Source of the DNA: Ruminococcaceae bacterium UBA794 | GTDB lineage: Bacteria; Bacillota; Clostridia; Oscillospirales; Ruminococcaceae | Reading direction: 5' to 3' | NCBI GenBank assembly: GCA_002304735.1 | Contig: DBIU01000089.1 | Coordinates: 6,141-29,244, forward strand | DNA: 23,104 bases | Part shown: in pieces, positions 14,482 to 22,342 of the stretch | How positions within the stretch are numbered: position 1 is the first letter of the stretch | Layout of the letters: each line of letters starts with the position of its first letter | The notes under the pieces: generated by a model | What the model was told of the DNA's origin: nothing | What the model saw: only the letters and a program-made list of their open reading frames with translations | Database searches by the model: none | Position numbers and translations under genes: made by a program

Positions 14482-14955
14482 ATGAAACGTAACAAAATCT
14501 ATGACCTGCTGATTTTCGTGCTGTCGGCGGAGCTTACGGGAGTGTTGTCAAGCCTGATTTCGGGCGGCGGAAGAGCGCTTTACTCAACGTTTGAAAAGCC
14601 GCCGCTCTCGCCGCCGGGCTGGGTTTTTCCCGTTGTGTGGACGATACTCTACGCGCTTATGGGAATTTCCGCGTTTCTGATTTACCATTCCGACGGCGAG
14701 CCTGTCAGAGTGAAATCCGCGCTGAGAACCTACGTTTTGCAGCTCATTGTAAACTTCTCTTGGAGCATATTTTTCTTCAGATTTGAAGCGCTGTGGGCGT
14801 CTGTCGCCGTTATCGCGATACTTATTATTCTCGTTATCGTGATGATAGTGAAATTCGCGAAAATCCGCCCCGCAGCCGCGCTGATAAACATACCATACCT
14901 TATCTGGCTGCTTTTCGCGGCTTATCTCAACGTTGCCACGGCAATTCTGAATTAA
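14482..14955 (+). CDS. tspO: TspO/MBR family membrane protein
   Basis: 157 residues from ATG 14482 with AAAGGAG at 14469-14475; upstream in-frame codons run through the promoter and are excluded. Five hydrophobic helices fit the TspO fold (about 8-28, 46-68, 82-99, 104-124, 133-154). Family signatures are KPPLSPPGWVFPVVWTILYA (39-58), NFSWSIFFF (91-99) and PYLIWLLFAAYLN (138-150). TspO proteins bind porphyrins and related ligands in the membrane; the bacterial role is linked to stress and tetrapyrrole handling. It is divergent from sigK and has a sigma-E-like promoter, suggesting mother-cell expression. Confidence 0.9.
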   Translation: MKRNKIYDLLIFVLSAELTGVLSSLISGGGRALYSTFEKPPLSPPGWVFPVVWTILYALMGISAFLIYHSDGEPVRVKSALRTYVLQLIVNFSWSIFFFRFEALWASVAVIAILIILVIVMIVKFAKIRPAAALINIPYLIWLLFAAYLNVATAILN

Positions 14956-14960
14956 TAAAA

Positions 14961-14990
14961 AGCGCGGCTTGAAGCAAATCAAACCGCGCT
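14961..14990. terminator. Bidirectional terminator between tspO and trpB
   Basis: Stem AGCGCGG (14961-14967) with CCGCGCT (14984-14990), and an inner TTGA/TCAA that can extend it. A-run before and T-rich ATTTT after fit termination from both convergent genes. Confidence 0.7.
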
Positions 14991-15021
14991 ATTTTCATCG
15001 AAAAATCAAATTAAGTTCCCG

Positions 15022-16395
15022 TTAAAAATTAACCTTGGGAAGTCCCGCAAAGCCCTTTGCAAGGTCCTCGTCCGTGGGAATATAATCGGTCATTTTGCCG
15101 TCGTTAAACGCCTGATAAGCGTACATATCAAAATAACCCGTTCCCGTAAGCCCGAAGAAAATGTTCTTTTCCTCGCCCGTTTCCTTGCACTTGAGCGCCT
15201 CGTCGATGGCAACCTTGATTGCGTGGCTGCTTTCGGGCGCGGGGAGAATACCCTCGACTCTCGCGAACTGCTCCGCCGCGGCGAATACGGCTGTCTGCTC
15301 AACGGAAACCGCTTCCATATACTTATCGTGATAAAGCTGCGACAAAATCGAGCTCATTCCGTGATAACGCAAGCCGCCCGCATGATTTGGCGACGGAATA
15401 AAGCCGCTTCCGAGCGTATACATTTTCGCGAGCGGGCAAACCATTCCCGTATCGCAGTAGTCGTAGACGTACTTTCCGCGCGTAAGGCTGGGGCAGGACG
15501 CGGGTTCTACCGCGATAATCCTGTAATCATTCTCGCCGCGAAGCATCTCGCCGACAAACGGTGAAATCAAACCGCCGAGATTTGAGCCGCCGCCCGCGCA
15601 GCCGATGATGATATCGGGCTTTACGCCGATTTTCTCAAACGCTGTCTTAGACTCAAGACCGATAATCGTCTGATGCAGCAAAACCTGCGACAAAACCGAG
15701 CCGAGAACGTATCTGTAACCCTCTGTCGAAACCGCGGTTTCAACCGCCTCCGAAATCGCGCAGCCAAGGCTTCCCGAGGTTCCGGGGTGTTCGGCGAGAA
15801 TTTTCCTGCCGACAGCGGTAAGCTCCGACGGCGACGGAGTAACCGAAGCGCCGTAAGTCCTCATAACCTCTCTGCGGAACGGCTTTTGCTCATACGAGCA
15901 TTTAACCATAAACACCTTGCAGTCAAGCCCGAAATACGCGCAAGCCATCGAAAGCGCCGTTCCCCACTGCCCCGCGCCCGTTTCGGTCGTAACGCCCTTC
16001 AGACCTTGTTTTTTCGCGTAATAAGCCTGAGCGATTGCGCTGTTGAGCTTGTGGCTTCCGGAAGTGTTGTTGCCCTCGAATTTATAGTAAATATGCGCGG
16101 GAGTGCCGAGCTTTTTTTCAAGGCAATACGCTCTCACAAGCGGCGACGGACGGTACATTTTGTAAAACTCGCGAATCTCGTCGGGAATATCGAAAAACGG
16201 CGTTGTATCGTCGATTTCCTGTTTAACAAGCTCGTCGCAGAACACCACGGAAAGCTCTTTCGCCGTCATCGGCTTGAGCGTCTGCGGATTAAGCAGCGGA
16301 GCGGGCTTGTTTTTCATATCCGCTCTTACGTTATACCATTGCTTGGGAAGCTCCGACTCCTCAAGATAGATTTTATAGGGAATTTTTTCGTTCAT
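15022..16395 (-). CDS. trpB: Tryptophan synthase beta chain, TrpB2 type
   Basis: 457 residues from ATG 16395, chosen for its AAAGGA site; a further 22 in-frame codons reach 16461 but lie across the promoter. It is a fold type II PLP enzyme that joins indole and serine to tryptophan. The PLP lysine is K116 in NNTSGSHKLNSA, a glutamate-bearing TETGAGQWG loop follows, and the phosphate cup is GGGSNLGG. The length above 440 and the N-terminal extension point to the TrpB2 group rather than the TrpA-partnered TrpB1 of about 400 residues. No trpA or other trp gene is adjacent, and it has its own strong promoter and terminator, so it probably works alone, for example salvaging indole (inference). Confidence 0.9.
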   Translation of the reverse strand: MNEKIPYKIYLEESELPKQWYNVRADMKNKPAPLLNPQTLKPMTAKELSVVFCDELVKQEIDDTTPFFDIPDEIREFYKMYRPSPLVRAYCLEKKLGTPAHIYYKFEGNNTSGSHKLNSAIAQAYYAKKQGLKGVTTETGAGQWGTALSMACAYFGLDCKVFMVKCSYEQKPFRREVMRTYGASVTPSPSELTAVGRKILAEHPGTSGSLGCAISEAVETAVSTEGYRYVLGSVLSQVLLHQTIIGLESKTAFEKIGVKPDIIIGCAGGGSNLGGLISPFVGEMLRGENDYRIIAVEPASCPSLTRGKYVYDYCDTGMVCPLAKMYTLGSGFIPSPNHAGGLRYHGMSSILSQLYHDKYMEAVSVEQTAVFAAAEQFARVEGILPAPESSHAIKVAIDEALKCKETGEEKNIFFGLTGTGYFDMYAYQAFNDGKMTDYIPTDEDLAKGFAGLPKVNF

Positions 16396-16432
16396 AACAA
16401 TTTTCCTTTCGTTGATTTGATTTATCATCTTA

Positions 16433-16461
16433 ATTATAAGCGTTTTCCGCAAGTTTGTCAA
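16433..16461 (-). promoter_or_regulatory. Sigma-A promoter of trpB
   Basis: TTGACA (16461-16456), 17-nt spacer, TATAAT (16438-16433) on the minus strand, both perfect. The leader is only about 30 nt, so there is no room for a T-box or trp leader attenuator. Confidence 0.85.
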
Positions 16462-16495
16462 TAGAATATTTCAAATAATTTCACGATTTAACATT

Positions 16496-16852
16496 TTATT
16501 CAATAAAAATCTCCCAGAAAAACCGTCTGTTCGACGTTGGAAAATCATCGAGAACCCCATGCTCCGGGTCATAGAAAACGCCGTCCGCAAACAGCGACCA
16601 GTGCCAGCAGCGCGGCGTTTCAAGGCTCAGCAGCGCGATTTTCGGCAAATCCGCCTTTATAAAAGCCTGTCTGCGTTCACGCGAAAAGCGAACGCCGTTT
16701 GTTTCAAGGACAAGCTGCATTTCACGGAGAGTTGTTTCGCGGTCGTTTTGAAGAAAATTGCAGATTTCTTCGGGAGTTTTCCCGAGAAGCATTGCAAGAA
16801 CCGCCTGTCCGCACTGCAAATCGGTCGGCTCGTGAATATATTTAACAGTCAT
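16496..16852 (-). CDS. Small peptidase C39-like (papain-fold) protein, 118 aa
   Basis: ATG 16852 is preferred: CGAGG lies just upstream, and the earlier in-frame ATGs fall inside the promoter. The protein has TDLQCGQAVLAMLLGKTPEE with a candidate catalytic Cys14, CWHWSLFADG with His84, and FYDPEHG with Asp95. This Cys-His-Asp order and the Q-C-G-x-A motif are those of C39-type papain-fold proteases that cut leader peptides. C39 domains normally belong to larger ABC exporters; here the domain stands alone with no signal peptide and no membrane segment, so its substrate is unknown. It is divergent from the two-component system at 16979. Confidence 0.7.
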   Translation of the reverse strand: MTVKYIHEPTDLQCGQAVLAMLLGKTPEEICNFLQNDRETTLREMQLVLETNGVRFSRERRQAFIKADLPKIALLSLETPRCWHWSLFADGVFYDPEHGVLDDFPTSNRRFFWEIFIE

Positions 16853-16877
16853 AAATACCTCGATGTCTTTTTTCATC

Positions 16878-16906
16878 ATATTAGCACATTTCTCGCCGTT
16901 TGTCAA
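16878..16906 (-). promoter_or_regulatory. Sigma-A promoter of the C39-like gene
   Basis: TTGACA (16906-16901), 17-nt spacer, TAATAT (16883-16878) on the minus strand. Transcription would start near 16871, downstream of the earlier ATGs. Confidence 0.8.
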
Positions 16907-16924
16907 TCACAAGTGTGAAAACGC

Positions 16925-16953
16925 TTGAAATTGCCGTGAAAATATGTTACAAT
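16925..16953 (+). promoter_or_regulatory. Promoter of the response regulator/kinase operon
   Basis: TTGAAA (16925-16930), 17-nt spacer, TACAAT (16948-16953), divergent from the C39-like gene. It gives constitutive-type expression of the sensor pair. Confidence 0.7.
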
Positions 16954-16978
16954 TAGTTTATTGACAAGGGGTGAAAAT

Positions 16979-17650
16979 ATGTACAAAATTTTTATTGCCG
17001 AGGACGACGAAACCATAGCTCAAGCCGTGAAAAAACACCTCGAAAGCTGGGGATTTGAGATAAAAACGGCGGGCGATTTCCGCGAAATTCTGTCGGAATA
17101 CGAGGCTTTTTCGCCGCATCTCACGCTTTTGGACATCGGGCTTCCGTTTCATAACGGATTTTTTTGGTGCGAACAGATAAGAAAAATCTCGAAGGCGCCG
17201 ATTGTATTCCTTTCGTCCGCTTCCGATAATATGAACATTGTTCTTGCTATGAATATGGGCGGCGATGATTTTATCGCGAAGCCGTTTGATTTATCGGTGC
17301 TTATGGCGAAAATAAACGCAATTCTGCGGCGATGCTACGACTTTACCGCGCCGAGCGAAACAGTCGAATACAACGGCGCCGTGCTTAATATTCCCGAAGC
17401 GGCGCTTGTGTATTCGGGCGAGAAAATCGAGCTTACCAAAAATGAATTTCGCATACTTCTCACGCTTATGCAAAACCGCGGTAAAATCGTAAGCCGCGAC
17501 GAGCTTATGAAGCGGCTCTGGGAAACGGATTGCTTTATCGACGACAACACGCTTTCCGTGAATATTTCGCGGCTTCGGCGAAAAATCGAAGCGCACGGAA
17601 TGACGAATTTTATCGCGACAAAAGCGGGACTTGGGTATATTGTGGAGTAA
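16979..17650 (+). CDS. OmpR-family response regulator, BceR-like
   Basis: 223 residues from ATG 16979 with AAGGGGTG at 16966-16973. The receiver domain (1-115) has the acidic pair D9/D10, phospho-acceptor D52 in LLDIGLPFHNG, and K101 in IAKPFD. The C-terminal winged helix (about 130-223) has LTKNEFRILLTLMQNRGKIV and NTLSVNISRLRRKIE. It lies 3 nt ahead of the kinase and upstream of an ABC transporter, the arrangement of BceRSAB systems that sense antimicrobial peptides. Likely target: the transporter promoter at 18630-18694. Confidence 0.9.
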   Translation: MYKIFIAEDDETIAQAVKKHLESWGFEIKTAGDFREILSEYEAFSPHLTLLDIGLPFHNGFFWCEQIRKISKAPIVFLSSASDNMNIVLAMNMGGDDFIAKPFDLSVLMAKINAILRRCYDFTAPSETVEYNGAVLNIPEAALVYSGEKIELTKNEFRILLTLMQNRGKIVSRDELMKRLWETDCFIDDNTLSVNISRLRRKIEAHGMTNFIATKAGLGYIVE

Positions 17651-17653
17651 AAA

Positions 17654-18628
17654 ATGCTTTTTGAGTACATAAAATCGAAAATAGGCGCGCTTATCGTCTG
17701 GACGCTCAGCAACGCAGTTTTCCTGATAATTTCGCTCAGCTATTCCCTTCCGAAAATCGCCGTGATTTACACTGCGGCAATCTCGCTTTTCTTCATTCTC
17801 GTCTATTTTATCGCGGATTATTGCTCGTTTATGAGGAAAATAAAGCTGCTTCGGCACTGCGCCGAGGAAATTACGCTCACAGCCGAAAATCTCCCCGAAG
17901 CGAAAAACGCGGCTGAAAAAGAGTACGCGAAAATGATTGAAACGCTGTCCGAGGAAAAAGCGGAAATCCTGAACGAAAGCACGAAAAAGCTTGCGGATTT
18001 GTCGGATTATTACACAATCTGGGCGCACCAGATAAAAACGCCTATTGCGGCGGCGCGGCTTGTTTTGCAGAGCGAGATTGACGAGGCGGAGCTTTCCGAG
18101 CAGCTTCGCAGGATTGAGGAATATGTGCAGATGGCGATGTGCTACGCGCGGCTTTCGTCCGAAAGCACGGATTTTGTTTTCGGTGAAATCGACGCGGACG
18201 AGCTTATTCGCGGCGAAATCAAGAAATTTTCGGCGCAGTTTATCCGAAAAAAGCTGTCGCTCGACTTGAAAAACACGAAAAAAACCGTTGTTTCCGACAA
18301 AAAATGGCTTGGATTTGTTATCGGACAGGTGCTGTCGAACGCGGTTAAATACACAAATTCCGGCGGGATTTCGGTTTACTTTGAAGAACCGCTCACGCTC
18401 TGCGTAAAAGACACGGGAATAGGAATTTCCCCCGAGGATTTGCCGAGGATTTTCGAGAAAGGCTACACGGGACTTAACGGCAGAATTGACGACAAAGCGA
18501 GCGGCGTCGGACTTTATCTCTGCGATACGATTTGCCGCAGGCTCGGTCACAAAATCACGGCGCAGAGCGATAATTCGGGAACTCTTATTAAGATTGATTT
18601 GCAAAGAACAGAAATAAAATTCGACTAA
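17654..18628 (+). CDS. Intramembrane-sensing histidine kinase, BceS-like
   Basis: 324 residues, ATG 17654, three nt after the response regulator stop. Two membrane helices (about 11-30 and 34-54) are separated by only a few residues, so there is no external sensor domain; such kinases read the state of the partner ABC transporter. A coiled coil (about 65-118) leads to the H-box WAHQIKTPIAA with H125. The ATPase domain has QVLSNAVKYTNSGG, DTGIGISPEDLPRIFEKG and ASGVGLYLCDTIC. All catalytic boxes are intact. Confidence 0.92.
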   Translation: MLFEYIKSKIGALIVWTLSNAVFLIISLSYSLPKIAVIYTAAISLFFILVYFIADYCSFMRKIKLLRHCAEEITLTAENLPEAKNAAEKEYAKMIETLSEEKAEILNESTKKLADLSDYYTIWAHQIKTPIAAARLVLQSEIDEAELSEQLRRIEEYVQMAMCYARLSSESTDFVFGEIDADELIRGEIKKFSAQFIRKKLSLDLKNTKKTVVSDKKWLGFVIGQVLSNAVKYTNSGGISVYFEEPLTLCVKDTGIGISPEDLPRIFEKGYTGLNGRIDDKASGVGLYLCDTICRRLGHKITAQSDNSGTLIKIDLQRTEIKFD

Positions 18629-18629
18629 A

Positions 18630-18656
18630 CTTACAAAATCGTAAGACAAATGTAAG
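18630..18656 (+). promoter_or_regulatory. Putative response-regulator operator upstream of the transporter
   Basis: CTTAC (18630-18634) and GTAAG (18641-18645) form an inverted repeat, and TGTAAG (18651-18656) repeats the right arm 10 nt, one helical turn, further on. It ends 9 nt before the weak -35 of the transporter, the place expected for an OmpR-family activator site. Confidence 0.6.
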
Positions 18657-18665
18657 CCAAATCAA

Positions 18666-18694
18666 TGGCGAAAATTTCGCGTTTCGGGTATAAT
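18666..18694 (+). promoter_or_regulatory. Activator-dependent promoter of the ABC transporter
   Basis: Perfect TATAAT (18689-18694) with a poor -35, TGGCGA (18666-18671), at 17 nt. The spacer includes the palindrome GCGAAAATTTCGC (18668-18680). The weak -35 fits dependence on the regulator bound at 18630-18656. Confidence 0.65.
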
Positions 18695-18722
18695 TGTAAA
18701 AAAAACAAAAACGGAGGAAATT

Positions 18723-19487
18723 ATGGCTATACTCGAAGTACACAATGTAAAAAAAATCTACACTCAGCGCCTTGGAAGCGTTCGCGTAACCGCGCTGTCC
18801 AACGTTTCGTTCACGGCGGAAAAGGGCGAATACATCGCGATTATGGGCGAAAGCGGCTCGGGAAAAACAACGCTTCTGAACATTCTCGCAGCGCTTGACA
18901 AGCCGACTTCCGGAAGCGTTTTGCTTGACGGGACGGACATAACCTCAATCAAGGAGAAAAACATCGCGAAATTCCGCCGCGACAATCTCGGCTTCGTGTT
19001 TCAGGAGTTCAATCTTCTCGATAATTTCACCGTCCGCGACAATGTTCTGCTTCCGCTTGTGCTTATGGGATTACCGCAGGACGAGATGTTCAAAAGGCTT
19101 GCTCCGACCGCGAAAAAGCTTGGCATAACCGAGCTTCTCGACAAGTATCCTTACGAGATTTCGGGCGGTCAGAAGCAGCGCACAGCGGCGGCGCGCGCAA
19201 TGATAACCGAGCCGAAAATCCTGCTTGCGGACGAGCCGACGGGCGCGCTTGACAGCAAGTCGTCCGACGAGCTTCTGTCGCTTTTCGCGGACTTCAACAG
19301 GCAGGGTCAGACAATTCTTATGGTTACGCACTCCGTCAAGGCTGCAAGCCGCGCGAACCGCGTTCTTTTCATAAAGGACGGCGAAATTTACCACCAGCTT
19401 TACCGCGGAATTAGCTCGGACGAGGCGATGTACAAGAAAATTTCCGATACGCTCACGGTAATCGCGGCGGGAGGTGAGGCGGTGTGA
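18723..19487 (+). CDS. ABC transporter ATP-binding protein, BceA-like
   Basis: 254 residues, ATG 18723 with GGAGG at 18713-18717. Walker A GESGSGKTT (42-50), Q-loop FQEFNLLDN, signature ISGGQKQR (146-153), Walker B ILLADEPTGALD (166-177) and H-loop MVTHS. The MacB/BceA type is shown by the partner permease of about 750 residues and the two-component system upstream. It overlaps the permease by 4 nt. It powers removal of peptide antibiotics from their targets in the cell envelope and supplies the signal to the kinase (family knowledge). Confidence 0.92.
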   Translation: MAILEVHNVKKIYTQRLGSVRVTALSNVSFTAEKGEYIAIMGESGSGKTTLLNILAALDKPTSGSVLLDGTDITSIKEKNIAKFRRDNLGFVFQEFNLLDNFTVRDNVLLPLVLMGLPQDEMFKRLAPTAKKLGITELLDKYPYEISGGQKQRTAAARAMITEPKILLADEPTGALDSKSSDELLSLFADFNRQGQTILMVTHSVKAASRANRVLFIKDGEIYHQLYRGISSDEAMYKKISDTLTVIAAGGEAV

Positions 19488-21730
19488 ATACTTCGCTTTA
19501 CCCGCGTCTTGCGCTTTCGGGAATAAAGAAGAATTTTAAGTTTTATCTGCCTTTTTTGCTTGCCTGCACGGGAATGATGGCGGTATTTTACATAACCGCG
19601 TTTCTCGCGCAGAGCGACTTTGTCCACGCGCAGCGCGGCGGCGATATGATAAGCGTTGTGCTGCGGCTCGGCTGGATAATCCTCACGGTTTTTTCGGCAG
19701 TTTTGCTGTTTTACACAAACTCGTTTCTCATAAAGCGCAGAAAAAAGGAGTTCGGGCTTTACAACATTCTCGGAATGAGCAAAAACGACCTCACGAAGGT
19801 TCTCGTTTTCGAGAACGCTTTTATTCTCGTCATAACGCTTCTCGCGGGAATATCTCTCGGCGTTCTGTTCTCGAAGCTCGTTGAAATTCTGCTTATCAAT
19901 ATGCTCGGCGGAGAGAACACGCTCACGTTCTACATTGATTGGAAGGTAATCCGCGATGAAGCGGTAATCTACTTCGCGCTTTTCGGATTTATCCTCGTAA
20001 AAGGCAACTTTCAGGTGTCGCGAATGAGCGCAATCAACCTGTTCAACTCGAAAAGAGCCGGCGAAAAGCCGCCGCGCTCGAACGCTGCCGCCGCGATAAT
20101 CGGCGCGGTTTTGCTTATCGCGGGATACGTTCTCGCGAATATTGTAAAAAATCCCGTTTACGCAATCCTCGCGTTTTTCGGCGCGGTTGTGCTTGTAATC
20201 GTGGGAACGTATCTTTTGTTCATTTCGGGAAGCGTTTTTTTCTGCAAATTACTGCAAAAAAACAAAAAATACTACTATAAAACAAACCATTTCATCTCAA
20301 CCTCGCAGATGGCTTTCCGAATGAAAAGAAACGGCGCGGGACTTGCTTCAATCTGTATTCTCGCGACAATGGCGCTGTTCACGATTTCATCTACTTCGGG
20401 ACTATATTTCGGCAGCGAAAGCGTCGTAAGAAGAATGTTCCCGCGCGATTTGTCGGTTATCGTGACGACGGAGGACGAAAGCCTCGCGGACGCGTTTGAA
20501 AAGGCGCTTTACGACAATTCCCGCGAAAAAGGCGTTGAACCGAGCGATTTTGCGCGCTATCGCTATCTAATCTCCGACACCTATTTCATGACATTTTATA
20601 AGGACAAAAAGCTTATCACGCCCGCTCAGCTTGACGCGATGAGCGTTGATGAAATAAACAATCTCAGCGCGAAAACCCCGCAGACGTATTTCTACTACAT
20701 TCCGATATCCGACTACAACAAGGTTATGGGCGAAAATCTCACGGTAAACCGCGGCGAAGCGCTTGTTCTGAAGCTGAAAAGCGAGCCGAAAAACGCAACC
20801 TACGACTTAATTCCGATTAAAGGCGAGCTTAAAGTCACCGAGTCCATAGCGGCAAACGGCGATGTTATCGCGTCGGAATACCGCGAAACCGACTATCTCA
20901 AAGGCGTTGGAACGGTCGATGATTTCGTTGTCACCGACGGAAGCCACACAGACGAGCTGTCGAACTCGGATATTTACGACAATATGAACGCAGTCCGCTA
21001 TCGCTACGCGTTCATAAACGACGAGGATTTCGCGGAACAGCAAGAGCTTTATCACGAGGACTGCTACAAATATATCCGCACCTCCGAAGACAGAATAATT
21101 CACTCCGAAAGCGAGCTTGAAGCGGGAGAAACGTTCGAGTATTACTACGAGCCAAATCTGCGCTATTATATAGGCGCAAATCTGAACTGCAATGATGAAA
21201 CAATGAGCGAGATTGAGGGCTTGATTAACGGCGCGGGCGACGATTTCCCGACCTATCGCGCCGAATTTGACGGAAAAAGCCATATCTGCGAAAGCAGATA
21301 CGTTTCCGAGGGCGTCTGGGCAAGACGCGCCGAGTTAACTGCGCTTTACGGCGGACTTTTCTTCCTCGGCATAATGTTCTTCATCGTGTTTGTAATGTCG
21401 GCGGTTATGATTATGTACTACAAGCAGGTTACGGAGGGCTTCGAGGACAGAGAGGGCTTTGAAATCCTGCAAAAGGTCGGAATGACAAAAAGCGAAATCC
21501 GCTCCTCGATTAATTCGCAGGTGCTTACGCTGTTCTTCGCGCCGCTTGCCGCCGCGGGAGTGCATATGGCGTTCGCGTTCCCGATGATAACGAAAATTCT
21601 CTCGATTTTCGGCATTATTGATATCGCGTATCTCGCGTTAGTCACGCTTCTCTGCTTCGCGTTTTACTCCGCAGCATACATTCTCATCTACATTATCACA
21701 TCGAAAAGCTACTATAAAATCGTCAGCTGA
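19484..21730 (+). CDS. ABC transporter permease, BceB/FtsX-like
   Basis: 748 residues from a GTG at 19484, overlapping the ATPase stop (GTGA), with GAGGTGAGG upstream. Helices are at about 21-42, 62-82, 108-132, 158-174, 202-221, 225-250 and 285-305. They are followed by a large external domain (about 310-630), then three more helices at the C-terminus. Ten helices with a roughly 300-residue external domain between helices 7 and 8 is the layout of BceB-type permeases. The external domain differs between systems and sets drug specificity, so the actual peptide cannot be predicted. The operon ends at the terminator at 21751. Confidence 0.92.
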   Translation: MNTSLYPRLALSGIKKNFKFYLPFLLACTGMMAVFYITAFLAQSDFVHAQRGGDMISVVLRLGWIILTVFSAVLLFYTNSFLIKRRKKEFGLYNILGMSKNDLTKVLVFENAFILVITLLAGISLGVLFSKLVEILLINMLGGENTLTFYIDWKVIRDEAVIYFALFGFILVKGNFQVSRMSAINLFNSKRAGEKPPRSNAAAAIIGAVLLIAGYVLANIVKNPVYAILAFFGAVVLVIVGTYLLFISGSVFFCKLLQKNKKYYYKTNHFISTSQMAFRMKRNGAGLASICILATMALFTISSTSGLYFGSESVVRRMFPRDLSVIVTTEDESLADAFEKALYDNSREKGVEPSDFARYRYLISDTYFMTFYKDKKLITPAQLDAMSVDEINNLSAKTPQTYFYYIPISDYNKVMGENLTVNRGEALVLKLKSEPKNATYDLIPIKGELKVTESIAANGDVIASEYRETDYLKGVGTVDDFVVTDGSHTDELSNSDIYDNMNAVRYRYAFINDEDFAEQQELYHEDCYKYIRTSEDRIIHSESELEAGETFEYYYEPNLRYYIGANLNCNDETMSEIEGLINGAGDDFPTYRAEFDGKSHICESRYVSEGVWARRAELTALYGGLFFLGIMFFIVFVMSAVMIMYYKQVTEGFEDREGFEILQKVGMTKSEIRSSINSQVLTLFFAPLAAAGVHMAFAFPMITKILSIFGIIDIAYLALVTLLCFAFYSAAYILIYIITSKSYYKIVS

Positions 21731-21750
21731 CGCCTCTTTTCCATAAAAAT

Positions 21751-21786
21751 TCCGCGCGGTGAAATAAAGCCGCGCGGAGTTTTTTT
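21751..21786 (+). terminator. Intrinsic terminator of the transporter operon
   Basis: TCCGCGCGG (21751-21759), loop of 10 nt, CCGCGCGGA (21770-21778), then GTTTTTTT (21779-21786). The T-run overlaps the stop codon of the convergent pdxT; on the other strand the A-rich upstream side gives TTTTTAT after the stem, so it may serve both operons. Confidence 0.85.
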
Positions 21787-22342
21787 ACATTGCGAGAAAT
21801 GCCTTGTGCAGGCGCAAATCCTCGGTAAGCTCGGGGTGAAACGCAAGTCCGAGCTGATTTTTACAGCGAACTGCGGTGATTTTGCCGTCCGTTTCGTTAA
21901 GTACTTCTACATTATCCGACAAAATCCGCTTAACATACGGTGCGCGAATAAACCGCATAGGAAAATCACGGATATCGCCGATATTTCCGACGGCGGAAAA
22001 GCTTCCGAGCTGCCTGCCGTATGCATTTCGGCAGACCTCGGCGGGAAGCGTCCCAAAGCCGCTTTCTTCGCCGCCCGAAATCGTTTCCGCAAGGAGAATA
22101 AGCCCCGCGCACGTTCCCAAAACGGGCGTTCCCTTGTCGATAAGCGCTTTCAGCGGCTCGAACATATCAAGCTCGTGAAGCAGCTTTCGCTGAACCGTGC
22201 TTTCGCCGCCGGGTAAAATCAGCCTGTCGATATCGGGCGCGATATCGTTGACATTGCGCAGAAAACGATACCTTTCACCGAGACTGTCAAGGCAGTGAGC
22301 GTGTTCTGCAAAAGCGCCCTGAAGTGCGAGTATTCCTACCAT
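21785..22342 (-). CDS. pdxT: Pyridoxal 5'-phosphate synthase glutaminase subunit PdxT
   Basis: 185 residues, ATG 22342, sharing one base with the pdxS stop (TAATG). It is a class I glutamine amidotransferase that hydrolyses glutamine and channels ammonia to PdxS. The motifs are ILALQGAFAEH at the N-terminus, LPGGEST (43-49), nucleophile C78 in GTCAGL, and H169/E171 in FHPELTED. Length and all catalytic residues are normal for PdxT. Confidence 0.96.
   Translation of the reverse strand: MVGILALQGAFAEHAHCLDSLGERYRFLRNVNDIAPDIDRLILPGGESTVQRKLLHELDMFEPLKALIDKGTPVLGTCAGLILLAETISGGEESGFGTLPAEVCRNAYGRQLGSFSAVGNIGDIRDFPMRFIRAPYVKRILSDNVEVLNETDGKITAVRCKNQLGLAFHPELTEDLRLHKAFLAM

Noticed and set aside
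15673..16464. A 263-codon plus-strand frame antisense to trpB
   Set aside because: Shadow of a clearly real enzyme gene; arginine-rich, no start signals.
17291..18649. A 452-codon open frame on the minus strand opposite the response regulator and kinase
   Set aside because: It has no ribosome binding site, its Arg/Phe-rich composition is that of an antisense shadow of GC-biased codons, and both plus-strand genes have intact family motifs.
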